Made by a program: the position numbers and the translations under genes. A model generated the notes under the pieces. That model saw nothing but the letters and a program-made list of their open reading frames with translations. It had not been told where the DNA came from and made no database searches. DNA of 64,000 nucleotides from Riptortus pedestris (taxonomy: Eukaryota > Arthropoda > Insecta > Hemiptera > Alydidae). Location of the stretch: assembly GCA_019009955.1 (NCBI GenBank), contig CM032230.1, forward strand, positions 24,666,001 through 24,730,000, given 5' to 3'. Positions 10,908 to 22,506 of this stretch are shown here, piece by piece (the stretch's first letter is position 1; the number at the start of each line of letters is the position of its first letter).

Positions 10908-12449
10908 TCCATAACATTATCCGGTACGTCATCGGAACTCAACAAAGATTAATTCTTAAGACTTATATTCATAGTTTCTAATAATAAAATTATAGATTAA
11001 AAAATATGTCGTCCACAGAGATATTTAAATTCATATTAATTATCTTGGCACAGTTAGAAGGGAAAGAAATGAAAAGAAGTGGCCATCCAATAATGGGCCA
11101 GGCGTTATCTGGCAAGCACACTCGCTTAGCTAATGCTCGTGGGTCCTTGCTACTACTGATAACCTTATCATCCCTCCCCTGCAAGGGCTAATTCGAAAGC
11201 TTTAATCTATTGCTCTCTTTTCCATAGTTAGATATATTTGAATACAAATTCTCCTGAACTTAAACATTGTTATTATTTACAATAAGCGATGTTGCAACGA
11301 ATTTTAATAGTTTTTTGGGGGAAGAAATTGATAATACATTTCTCATTTAATTGACATTGATGAATAATTGATTTACTCCAAGGTTTGAAACCAGGATCTT
11401 GCACAAACATCATACATTACCATGATCATACAATGAATGAAACAAAGTAGGCTACATATATAGCTCACTTTCTTTCATGTATATAAAATATGTTTTTACT
11501 TTGCAAATTGTGAATCGGTTAGCTTAGGATTGTTTTAAAATTAAATACCCAATTAGTCATAGTAGCAAAATGTGGGCTCTAATAAATAATAGAATTAAAT
11601 TTAAGTAAGTGTTGCCAACAATTTATGGAAGTTGTATGTCACTACAATAAACAAAACTATTAGGGAACAAATGGGTTGTTATATAATTCGATTTACAGAT
11701 TGATTTAAATTGTTTTAAAAGCAATAGTCTCATTTACCTAAGGCAGATTTTAATTAAATCCGTAAAAAATTAAATAGTTTTAACCAAGTCTGATGGACTA
11801 TTTAATTAAATCAACATATTAAGCGTATTTCATTTATCATAACTTGCTTATATGCTCTAATTAGATTATTATACCCATAATACTTGTCATTCTTGTTTTA
11901 GTTTTGTTAGAAGTGTCGATACATCTTCTAAAATTTCCTAAACGTTGGCATCACTGATTTTGAATGTTACTAACGCTATATTATATAGTTTTAGGCATTA
12001 TTCTGGATATTTTTACCCTTGTAGGGGCTCTCTAATTAGAAATATTCAAATTGTTCATACTGATATGTTTCGAATTTTCTCAAGTTCCTCCTACTGGATG
12101 TTAAGGAGTAACATAAAAAGATAAGAACATTCATACACTGGAATTGACTGCAAATTAAGTTTTATAACTTTCGTTCTGTTCAAGCTCTCAACGCGAATAA
12201 AGTTAAGAGGTCAGGAAGAGAGTATCTTGTTTTATGTAATTTATTTGATTCTAGTATACATTGTTGAGAACTAGCAACAAGAACTAGTTGGATACTAGAC
12301 TTTCCTTGTCTTATTATTAGTTACATGCCTGCTGATAGTAGCTGGCTTTAACTGGAGCAGAATTGGCTGAAATGAAGTTACTGCTTTTTGCAGCTGATAT
12401 AGTTTCTTGCCATCCTAATTGCTTCCAACGCAATTGGCCTTGGAAACAA
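10908..12449. other. Unassigned stretch with a small SINE remnant
   Basis: AT-rich. Overlapping open frames on both strands at 10990-11191 have no recognisable product. A forward SINE tail fragment (AATTAGTCATAGTAGCAAAA) lies at 11541-11590. Nothing else is recognised. Confidence 0.45.
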
Positions 12450-13307
12450 CAGTCAAGGTGTTTTTTTTTTTGTTTTTTTTATTTTCTCTACATAGTAACC
12501 CTATGTTTTACATGTTAAAATGGATTTTATTTTTCTGCACATCCCATGCATATTTGCATTATATGTGCATTTTGTCAAAATTTTAACATTTCTTATATAA
12601 TAATATATATACATATTAAATGTAAATAAGATTATAAAAATTAAACTTGATAAAATAAACAAAAAACATTAGATAGTACAATTAAATAACCAATAAAAAT
12701 TACATAATATTAATTTTATATTATTTTTTCCTCTCTCAGCTTAAGGATATTGAAGGCTATTTCTTTTAATAAATGCACGTGTTTTGCAAATAAAATATCA
12801 GGACTGATAGGCCATCCGGGAATATGAGTCTTTAACTGTCTTCGTATGTCTTGAGTCAGTCTACATTCATAAATTAGGTGGGTGAATGTCTGTTCAGTGA
12901 AACTGTCGCATTTACAAGTATTTGAGTCAGTAAGTTTGAATCTGTAATAAGAAAGAGTTTGTATTTCCGTGTCCAGTTAGTATTTGTGTGAGATAAAATG
13001 TATGTTGGGATAGTGGAATATTGGGTTTTAAAATAGGGATATATAATTTCAGATGTAATCCTTTATCTGTTTGATTCCATCTCTGTTGCCACAAATTAAT
13101 ACTTTTCTCTCAGTAAAGATTTTAACACAGCCGGAGTAATTTTATTGTAAATCACCTCTTCACTACTCCCTTACATTGCCCATAATTCCTGCGTGTGCCT
13201 TGACCCATTTAAAGTGAACGAAAGTCCGTCTGTTTTTTAATTGTGTTATATTATGGAGTATTTGTTCTATATGTTCGTCGTGGTTTTTCATGTTCAGTCA
13301 AGGTGTT
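12450..13307 (-). mobile_element. 5'-truncated LINE (RNase H-bearing) with 13 bp target duplication
   Basis: The insert (12463-13294) is bounded by CAGTCAAGGTGTT at 12450-12462 and 13295-13307. A T-rich run at 12461-12480 is the element's A-tail in reverse. Reading minus strand, fragments show FKWVKAHAGIMGN, as in LINE-encoded RNase H, then a zinc-type C-terminus (CKCDSF..T..THLIYEC) and a stop at 12716-12718. RNase H plus CCHC-like tail suggests the I/R1 group. Frameshifts and stops make it non-functional. Confidence 0.8.
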
Positions 13308-13365
13308 ATAGAGCTCTGAAACAAGTATCCTTCATTTTGTAACCTTTCCTCAAATCACCTCATCC

Positions 13366-14042
13366 TTCTTTAAAAAAAAAATAAGAATTTCCTACGTGCA
13401 AGCTTGCACACTACTGATCTCATCTCACCACATTTTCTCTTTTCTAAATAAACATCCGATGAGTAGGAGTGAACTGTCAAAAAGATCGTAACTTGTATCT
13501 CATCTAGTAATGATACATCTAGTTGAAAACAGTATTGGTATTTAGGCTTGGAACATATATGAAATATTCGCTTAGCGTTAAAGTACGATGACTAAACTTG
13601 AGGGTTTATAGACGGCTGAACATTAAGGAAATGGGGAAAATCTTGTTTAATATTCAAAATAGAGAAAAATATTATAAAACGACATCGATTTATTTACTGA
13701 GAGATTGGATTATGATCTTTCAACTCATAGCAACTGAGATATTTTAAACTTTCTCCCTTCTACCCCACTCTACCAGCTCTCCGGTCTGGTTTCAGGCGTT
13801 AACTAACTTTATATTTGCACACATGAATATATGTACGTATAAAACATTTTGAACAGGCCTCATTTTTGTCATCTACGAGGTAGGATCGAAGAAATGTTTG
13901 GACATTTGAAAACATTTTTTGAAAATCGCGTCATAGGTACAACGTCAATAACTGAATTCCCTTCAGGGAAATTTACTAATATAAAGGCTTCCCTTCGACC
14001 TCAAGAAACTAATTTTTGACGATAGTAAGTTTTTTCCCGAAA
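13366..14042 (+). mobile_element. Family G repeat, forward, diverged
   Basis: It begins near AATTTCCTACGTGCAAGC, lacking the outermost GTCCG bases. It passes through GGTATTTAGGCTTGGAACAT and the C-rich segment, and ends with GAATTCCCTTCAGGGAAAT, a worn palindrome. The usual (TA)n core is missing. Confidence 0.6.
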
Positions 14043-14462
14043 GGCCAATGGCCCCCCATCAGAGCTATTTTTAACAATAATTAAAAACATAAATCTCAAT
14101 ATTTACATCACTCAGTGATTTATAGAAATGCTTTTATTATTCATGTTACAACTGACATAAGTATGGAAATTCGCAAGATCAAATGAGCAATGAGTGATTA
14201 TACAATTCGGTTTTCTGAATCTATCTGGCACCATTTTGACCTATAAAGCTTTAACCAAATGTCTACAGTTTTATATGTATGTGAACAAAATCCACTATTT
14301 TGGCTTTTTGGGAGAATCCTGATCGAATATGACCATATCAAGTAAAGGTAAGGCAACGATGTGTTGAATATTTCCTGTCCTATGGCTTGTATTAAAAACT
14401 GAACATAATCTGTAGTTCCCTTGGTTGAAAAAAAGGTCAGCACCTTAACTAGTCTTTAAATG

Positions 14463-14507
14463 TTTATTCCAGAGCTAGCTTTCGAGGACCCAGCATCATC
14501 ATTGCTG
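14463..14507 (-). other. Penelope/hammerhead-like 3' motif
   Basis: On the minus strand: AATGATGATGCTGGGTCCTC, GAAAGCTAGCTCTGG, AATAAACA. It shares its layout with 15670-15719 and with the 3' region of the Penelope-like element at 21.8 kb. A hammerhead fold is a guess. Confidence 0.35.
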
Positions 14508-15669
14508 TGTAATTTTGTTGTAACATTGTATATAGAAATCGATACCCACCAGCCAGGAAATCGGGGTTAATCTTCAGTTTATACATCAATAACAAAAAAG
14601 TTCCTAGGCGTTCAGTATTCTACAGGCAAAGTTTTATATTTAGTACTGTAAAGTCCTCTCCCTCTCAAGAGCAATTTTATTTCCACTATAATGGGCATTC
14701 GAAAGCTATGGCAGTAAAGGACACACACTCAGTTCTGTATATGTGCGCGCGCCATTGTTTTTGTGTGTTGAGTGTTTATAAATAAAATCTTGAACGAATC
14801 CAGAGACACCAAATATGGCATTGGAAAACAAGATTGACTGTAATCATTCATTCATTCCAAATGAAAAGGCATCTTAGTACTAGGCAGACGTTAGACCAGG
14901 TTCATGAATAGAATAGTTTCTTGTTACAGTGAAAGAGCACGTTAAAATTTTATAACAGTGTGTAAAGGAACAGGAAAGTGGCTACTGTATTGGAATGTTA
15001 TCACTGAAGCAAGGTCTGTTATCACTAGTCGATGGCAAAGCTTTGAAGCGAGGAGATTGCTTGGAGTGGCAGTGATATTGACTGCCTCAGTAGCTTTAGT
15101 CGTTTCAGGCACCTCAACCGAGAAATTGTTGAGGCAACACGGTTCCCAGCCCGTCAAGGCCCGTCATCCGTTACCAACAGCTGTTCATTCACATAAATAT
15201 CGATCAAACAGCTGATAGTATGCCTGTAACGTCGATTTCTTAGTGAAATAAGACTGTTTTGTCATTTTATCAATTCACACTTTTTAATTGGTATGAGAAG
15301 CACTTCTTATGAGTAGTTCAGAATACAACAGAACAACTACGGTAGTTCTAGAATATGCGAATAAGCACTTAATATTTCGTTCAATCACTAATTTCATACA
15401 TAGCTTTAAATGAAATACATAAATATTGAATTTACTAACGATTAACTGTGACACGTATAATGCAGCTTAACGCTAAACATAGATTTAACACAGTAGGGCA
15501 GATCTCTTATTTCTCATGTACCTAATAAATAATGAAGTAAGACAGAGAGACGAATTTTTAATGAGAAGGGAGTGACGAATATTCCAGGTACGAATAAATA
15601 AAATACAATTCATTTAGTGAATGGATACCATAAAATTCTCATGAAAGAAAAGATAGGCCTTCACAGTTG

Positions 15670-15719
15670 TTTATTCTTTGCAACAGAGCGCTTTCAAAGC
15701 ATATGCTGCATCATCAGTG
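15670..15719 (-). other. Penelope/hammerhead-like 3' motif
   Basis: On the minus strand: CACTGATGATGC, the self-complementary AGCATATGCT, TTGAAAGCGCTCTG, then AATAAACA. CTGATGA and GAAA are core boxes of hammerhead ribozymes, but stem pairing was not verified. Confidence 0.4.
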
Positions 15720-15899
15720 CCCTCTTAAAAAACATGTTACTGGAACCATGGGTTCACCGTCTCCTGCCCAGGACACAAGGCAATCCTTGGTTCCATGGAG
15801 CATATGATCGGAAGGTGATATGTTCTTTCTTTAACTCACAGACCTTACCACTCTGCCAATTGTCCTCTATTTCTTGGAGCCGCTAAGTCCTATACTGAG

Positions 15900-16455
15900 G
15901 ATCTGAACATTCTTCTTTTTTCCACAGCCTTCCGGCATTCTTCCGTGAACCATTTCTTCGACTGACGTGCTTTGTGCACTCCAATGAGAGGAAAGACTGC
16001 TTTCTTCATTGCAGCCCAGTCCTCATCAATTGGCGAGCTGTCTAGTTCAAGTACATCAACCCTTTTGGCCAATTCTGTTTTATATAGCCATTGAGTATCA
16101 GGAACTTTTACCTTTTAGACCGCATACCGGATCCTCTTTGGCATGCTTAGTCTGGTGAATCCTCTTTAATCTTTGGATGTATTGAGTTTTAACCAAGTAA
16201 TGATCAGAATCATAGTCAGCCCCCTGAAACTTCATGTATGTAGCCTCGGTTTTATCCACCAGCCACCAGGACTAGTCCCAGTAAAGTTATGGATGTCCTT
16301 ATGTGGGAACAGGGAATTACAACCAGGTTTGTGGCCGGATCGAAAGTTATGCATCTAACTCCATTGTTGCTGCTTGTGTAGGCTCCTATTGTTGGCCAAG
16401 AGTTTCTCTCTATATTTAGCATTGAAATCCCCTAGTACTATCTTTACGTCATGCC
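15900..16455 (-). pseudogene. LINE endonuclease-domain fragment
   Basis: Minus-strand frames give VKIVLGDFNAK, LFPHKDIH, DCDSDHYLVK-like and KKWFTEECRKAVEKRR segments in that order. These are the conserved parts of the apurinic-type endonuclease and adjoining linker of non-LTR retrotransposons. Reading frames shift several times, so the domain is dead. Confidence 0.75.
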
Positions 16456-16591
16456 ATAAATTATGTATATAATAATAATAGAGTTTATTATGCTCATATT
16501 TTCAGTACTAATAGTGGTTAAAATTTTGTATATCCATTATTTTTATATTCTTGAGTATAGACCTAGAGTAGTTATTGTAGAGTCCTACAAC

Positions 16592-17045
16592 TCAGTATGG
16601 GTTGATCTCTTCCCATGATTTGTTGTCACTTGCACGTCTAGTCCATGTAGTCCTGCGTCTTCTTATAAACACATCATCCCATCTTTTGAAGGGTCTTCCT
16701 TTCTCCCGAGTATAGTAGGTGTCTATTTCACCACTCTCCTTAACCACTCCTAGTCCAGCCTTTTCCATAGATGTCTTGCCCAGGACCACTTGAGTATTTT
16801 CATCAATGAAAGTGCATCCACGGTATTCCTGAGCTTTTAATTTTAATTTGTTGTATCCGTTGCACTCTCTTAAACCTGTCTCGCTTCTTTCTATAATATT
16901 TTGCCAGACTTGAATCGTTTTTTCTATTCCTCTTGTGTAGGTCCTGGTTTGCTAGGCGCATGTTAAAACTGGAAGAATGCATTCGAACATCTTTATCTTC
17001 CACTCCATTTGCTTAAGCCCCTTCATTATCATTTTTAGTTTCAAA
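16592..17045 (-). pseudogene. LINE reverse-transcriptase C-terminus fragment
   Basis: It encodes ECILPVLTC (the usual CVLPVLTYG motif), then a C-terminal GRPFKRWDDVF..TTWTRRASDNKSW block ending in a stop at about 16597. This block is typical of the end of LINE polymerases. The N-terminal part is missing. It lies 5' (in minus orientation) of the endonuclease fragment at 15900-16455, the opposite of the order in an intact element, so the two are separate insertions or rearranged. Confidence 0.75.
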
Positions 17046-17378
17046 TATTTTTTCCATGCCAATACAGCTCTGCGCTGAGTTTCTAGTAATAGTAATATTA
17101 ATCAACAAATCAATTAACCCTATTTGTTATTAATATATTGGTAATATTACTGGTCTTTACAAAGGTAATACTTTTAACCAAAATGTCAGCAAGCTGATGT
17201 AGTTTCATTTTAACCTACATGCTAAATTTTTTAAAAATAATGGCAACCACCGGATAAGGGTAGTTTAAAAATATAATTATGAAACCAGAGAAGGTCATAA
17301 ATTATTTAAATTTAGAAGGCCATTAGAATTATTTAATCACAGATACTGTATTGATGAATGTAAACATGATTTATATAC

Positions 17379-17504
17379 CTGGCTGAGGTTGAACCTCATG
17401 TGTTTGCTGGTGCTGCGGCCTGCTGTGGTGGTGCCTGTGGTGCCTCCTATGTCGTCTCTTCCCAGGCAGGTGGACTCCAACATAGATGGAGTGAGCACGG
17501 TGAC
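17379..17504 (-). CDS. Ndae1: SLC4 Na+-driven anion exchanger, second visible coding exon
   Basis: A 126 nt exon with acceptor TTTTTTGGCAG before it and donor G|GTATAT after it. With the one base carried over from the upstream exon it reads HRAHSIYVGVHLPG followed by an Arg/His-rich run (KRRHRRHHRHHH). The pattern is the N-terminal signature of Na+-driven Cl-/HCO3- exchangers (Drosophila Ndae1; vertebrate SLC4A8/A10 have a very similar HR..YVGV..P followed by a His-rich stretch). Both exon borders are phase 1. The protein is a plasma-membrane transporter that raises cell pH. This region is cytosolic, before the regulatory core and the membrane domain, both of which lie outside the window. No further exon was recognised between 1 and 17378. 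Confidence 0.8.
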
Positions 17505-17759
17505 CTGCCAAAAAACATTCACTCTTAGAATAACTAAATTTGAATATGAATTTGATTGAATAGCATTAAATTGTATACATGAATATGAAAATAAATCAAC
17601 CTTTAAAACAAAAAATCTGTAAATATCACACGACTTTTGCTATGTTTATGAAAAATGATAATAAGATACAAATTTACATTTTACATTGTCACTAAATAAA
17701 CTGTAAAAGTTTAAATATCTAATTAATATAAAAACTAAAACTAGCATTAATATAAGTAA

Positions 17760-17905
17760 GGGACTCAAATTAACCATGTCAGTAAATCTCACATGGTAAA
17801 ATTGAGTGGTGAGTTCGATTCCCGGGTGAGCGATAGGAATTTATTTAGTGACGAACGCATTAAATAAAATCCTCAATCCCGCCCAGGCTAGGCAATTAAA
17901 AAAGG
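17760..17905 (+). mobile_element. SINE copy, 3'-truncated
   Basis: Forward copy: GGACTCAAATTAACCATGTC, GTGAGTTCGATTCCCGGG (box B), GGAATTTATTTAGTGACG. It stops at a short A-rich stretch after CCCGCCCAGGCTAGG, so the last ~60 bp are missing. Confidence 0.75.
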
Positions 17906-18054
17906 CAAATGCATATCATTAATCTATAGTTGTCCCAAAACGTAAAAGTTCAATGTGAATAATATTTGGTATTTAGGCTTCATATGATATGCTTCATAAA
18001 TTGACAGCTTTTTGTTAATATGACATGAGCGAGAGTGGGGGTTTGCTAAAAACT

Positions 18055-19225
18055 AAAAAAAGTACGTCACGCAGGGGCTGAGTAAACTAAGCAGGTTTCA
18101 CGCGTGAAGTTTAACAATAGGTAAATGTACATACCGGTAACAAGACCACCGTGGATATTAAGTGAATAAATACAAACTATAATAAGAAACCTCCCGACGA
18201 AAGCTTCTGAAATGTAAACAAACAAGTCTGAAATCGGCTCAGGGGAATGAAATTCAATATACATTCAGGTAACTCAGCTGTGAATGCTCAGTAAATGTGC
18301 AAGTTAATAATCCCTAGAACGTAAAGCGGCTGAATTGTAAATAAACAGGCAAGCCAGCCTTTTAGCGCTTTATATAGACCGGAAAGACAAACAATTAATG
18401 AAATATATCTGAATATAACATATTAATTTCATTGAAAACAATTTACTAAAGCTAGTGCTGTAATTTGTAATGAATCAGAATCAGTTTTATCTCAACCACT
18501 CAAATTTTAGTAATCCAAAAACAAAAGAAGGAGGGGGTCAACAGAACGTATTTGCATATATCTCACAAAGTAAATGTTCAATGAAAACAATATTTATTAT
18601 TTAGGCTTCAATTAATATGTTTTATTATATAACAGAGCATTGTTTATGTTACACTAGTAAAAGCAGGGGTTTACTGAAGGCTGAAAATTGAAAAATTCAA
18701 ATATCTCGGTTAATATTCAAGATAGAGAATAAATGTATATAACAACGTTTATAGTACATTTAATTTGCAATAAGATTGACTCTATACACTTTTTCGACTC
18801 GACTTATAGTAACGGAGATATTTCGAATTTTCACAATTCTCCCCCTCTAAACCCCCCCCCTCCCCTGGTCCGATTTCAGCCGATAACGAACTTGATCTTT
18901 CTTTTTAAAAAATCGATTACATATCGAGTTTGGTAACGATCAAACAAAAATAGTGACTGCTAGAGCGGTACCAGACAAATATATATATATATATATAAAT
19001 ATATATTTGTTTGATCGCTGCCAAACCTTTTTTTAAATGTTTTGTACAAAACTAAAGATTAAGTTCGTTAGTGGTTGAAATCCGACCAATAAGAGGGGGA
19101 GTATAAAGGGGGGGGGAATTTCGAAAATTCTTAATGGACCTCATTTTGGTCATCTACTTGGTAGGAGCGATGTTCATTACAGGAAATATTTCGTTAATCG
19201 TATCATGAGTACAAACTCAATAGTT
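18055..19225 (+). mobile_element. Family G long form with inverted core duplication
   Basis: It starts AAGTACGTCACGCAGGGGC. It includes a ~400 bp extra segment, shared only with the copy at 56228, in which the 18.6 kb site is still uninterrupted (TTTATTATATAACAGAG). The core then meets a short (TA)n and a reversed copy of itself (19002-19127). The palindrome end is eroded (GTATCATGAGTACAAACTCA near 19200). Confidence 0.7.
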
Positions 19226-21779
19226 GATAAAAATGTTCTTTGAAGAAAAAGTAAGGAACTTTAGGTAAGAAAATCAATTATGGGAAGAATTGTGTTACTC
19301 AATAATATGAGAAATTACAAATGACGGAGAAGACTGAAAGGCCTTATGATTTATATATTTAACAATAAACTTTATATCTACTTTCAAGCACAAAATTAGA
19401 AATCATAACAAGTAACGAGGCTATAAAAGGAGTGTGATTTTGTAGAATTGGAGTAGAAGGTCTTGGTTCGGTATTTATTGAAGCTGTTCAGCTTTACTGT
19501 AGCACTGAGATTGGAGAAACCTCTTTACGTACAGGCACTCCTGTGCTGAGACATCCCAAAGGGAAAGCACACATGGAATAAAGTAGGTGGCTTAAGTGCA
19601 GAATTGAACTCACATCCTAAAAACTCCTTCACTGGCACAAAAAGCTTTCAATACTCAAACCTCCCTATTTATTGAATTATTTCATTTCAGTAATATATTT
19701 ATTATTATTTGAATTCACTCATTTGTTTTAGTTGGAATTTTTAATTTAATCATATGCTTTAAATTTTTATTTTATACCATATCATATGTTTGAAAGGAAG
19801 ATATGTATGCTTGTGAAATAGCGTTTGATTAAGTAACATCCCTGATAATTCGAATTATTTTGTTGTTCCAGTTATTTTATCAGTATCGTACCTTTAGCAA
19901 CAATACATTCGAAAAGACTCCCTCTTCAGGAGGTGATAGAGAGGAACTGCCCAAGTAAAATAGAGACTGGATTTAAATTTTATAGGAAGAAAAAATATTC
20001 AAAATTCCATTTATTTTTTTTACTTTATGTCCATTTTTCCTAATGAGAAATTAATTACTGAGGTTTTCCACATGATTTGACTTTTACAAATACTATAATG
20101 TATGAATATATAAATTGCCTCATAATGCATATGTGTGAACTAGGAGTAGAGTCAAATGGTAGTGGTTAAATATTCATTAAACTTTCTTCACAAATTTAAA
20201 CTTATTCCCCTCTTTTTGTTTTTGATTTAGTGAGTAATTTAACATAATATTGAAAAATTATAAGTCGAATAAAACGTTTTAAAAAAATGTTACTTTGGCA
20301 ATTTCATAGGAGAGGTTCGCCTCAGTTGTGGAACTCCTAACACAATAAATAAAAAGTACTAGCAACGTTATTAGGGGTCGTATTGTAAACTATTATTTAC
20401 TTAACTTACTAATAAATGAAATATGCCTAATTTTCTGCCTTATAAATATCTCTCAAATTCAAATATCGGAAAAGATACTTGTATTTGTACATTTTTTTGA
20501 GCATCAGTATAACCCCACTTGAACTATTGCAATTTTTACCTGACGCTTAAACACCCCTAGTTCGGCTATAATGTTTAGTTTTCTTGGCATAAGATTTTAA
20601 GTACTCCAGAAATTTAGAATTCAACTTGAATTTGTGCACCGGAATTCAGCATAGGCTATGGCCACTACTGTGTTTTTGTTCTATCGAAAATCATAGCTGT
20701 TGAGGATATTCTTGCATAAATATGTGCTTCCACCGATTTTGTTGAAGGGGTTATAGAAGCGACAAATTTAACATACAAGAGTATACCATGGCCAGGGAGA
20801 ATGATCACAGGGGCCAATTGCTTTTATGTCCAGCAGAAAACTCTCCGAGTCAAAGCTTCTCCATATAGAAAACAAAAAATAATAATAATACTCAAAAAAG
20901 GTGTAACCCTGTTGTATTTAGAGAATGATTTGATTTCGTAAATGAATATGTGTTCCAACGTTTAACTAATCAGGTTCATAGAAATACGAGCGTACAAATA
21001 CATAAATGCATTCAGTAGAAGTATTATCCGTTTATTCTGCCCTTAGAATGGATCTGAAGAACTATGAGATATAATTAACTTAAATTGTTGAATTTGGAAA
21101 TTTTTAAAAGGTTCTTCTAAAACCAATTTTATTTTACTTTTATCAAAAGAAAAGTCGTGATTAAAGGCGTGCAAGCCATTCATTTGAATAGATTTACATC
21201 TGTAAAAAGAATTATTCTGTTTTTAGCGATTAATAAATTAAAGTCTATTGTGAAGAGAGTTCCTGTTGGTCTTACGATAATAACTTTCCACTTCCTACTC
21301 CCCTATTGTGACGAAATATGGCCCCACTTAAATTAGTCAAAATAAAGTTTCCCTATAAACTAGGCAACACAATACCTACACATCAAGTCAAAACTTCCAT
21401 AATTACAAGCTATTTAAAGCCTTGACAAGAGATGCTCCATTTAAAGCTTTATACAGCAGATCAAGTGATTAGTCAAGATTAATAGTCAGAGGAAGCTCTT
21501 TGCTTAGGTACACTGACATTTATTTCAGAATTTTTCAGAAATATATTCCCTAGCAAAAATCATATAAAATATCAAAAGTGAGAAAAAAATTAATTATAAT
21601 TGTTCAAGTAACAACAACTAGAAGTCGAAAGTTAATTAAAAATTAGTGAAAATAAAACAATTTATGTTCTTTGAGGCAACATGAAAAATTTTACTGAATT
21701 TCTTAGGTCTCTAAAACCAACAAAAAGTCATGAAAATCTTTGTAAGTGGGTGGATTAGTTGATGATTGCCTAATTATTT
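19226..21779. other. Unassigned intronic stretch
   Basis: AT-rich. A somewhat less AT-rich piece at 19440-19640 has no clear frame. No repeat family seen elsewhere in the window is recognised here. Confidence 0.45.
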
Positions 21780-21916
21780 ATGTTTAATCGGTTGTCGTTT
21801 TGGCTGGCTGGTGGAGGATAAGGAGGTCACACATCTCCACTCTAAACAATTCTTTATTATCGGTTGAATACTTTGGGAGCGATCCACCCCACCTTCAGTG
21901 CTACATAATTAATATA

Positions 21917-22172
21917 TCGACAGTGTGGATCAGCAACCTCGTATGTCAAAAAAATTAATATTACAGGAGGCTTAAAAAACTGACTAAACCATTCAGTAAA
22001 TGAAAATATAGATATATTACTTCCAATTATTTCAAAGTACAGGCGAATAATATAAAATAATCTGGAGTATAGCCTTGAAACAGAACATCAAGAACAGTAC
22101 AATTAATATATATATGCAAAAATCAGGATTTATCATTTTTTTACATACGAGGTTGTTGGTCAACACTGTCGA
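21917..22172. mobile_element. 256 bp MITE with ~38 bp terminal inverted repeats
   Basis: The left end TCGACAGTGTGGATCAGC and the right end mirror each other through CAACCTCGTATGT. TA dinucleotides flank both ends (21915-21916, 22173-22174), as in Tc1/mariner-type insertions. It has no coding capacity and sits in the 3' region of the Penelope-like element. Confidence 0.7.
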
Positions 22173-22506
22173 TATGTCTAAATACACATATTTCAGAAAT
22201 TCTATACACACACTGTCTCTAGTTAAAACTTCTTAAAATAAAGTCATAGCTGAGAAAGGACTCCAAGGTTGAGCAAATGATAAAAAATTAAACTATAACT
22301 AGCCAACCGTAAACATTTACACCCATTGAGATAAATGGCATCAACCTGAATAAAATACATATTATAAATAAATAAGTATTAAATTAAGCCTTCGAATGAA
22401 TGAAATAGAGAGAAAATACTGAGCTAGAGTTGGTCCCTATTCACACGTGCGAAACTGACAGCCTAAGAGCAGGACAGCTACAGCTGAGGACGGAACGTGT
22501 CTGAGT

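Larger units (their letters stand above)
14043..15889. other. Unassigned stretch with two Penelope-type 3' motifs
   Basis: No host gene is seen. Two reverse-strand motifs at 14463-14507 and 15670-15719 share the layout TGATGATG, GAAAGC, then AATAAACA. The segment at 14958-15215 is relatively GC-rich and open on both strands, but it has no recognisable domain and is not called as a gene. Confidence 0.45.

Noticed and set aside
14942..15215. Overlapping open frames on both strands in a GC-richer patch
   Set aside because: No similarity to a known protein family that I can recognise, and no splice or start support; both strands being open suggests composition rather than coding.
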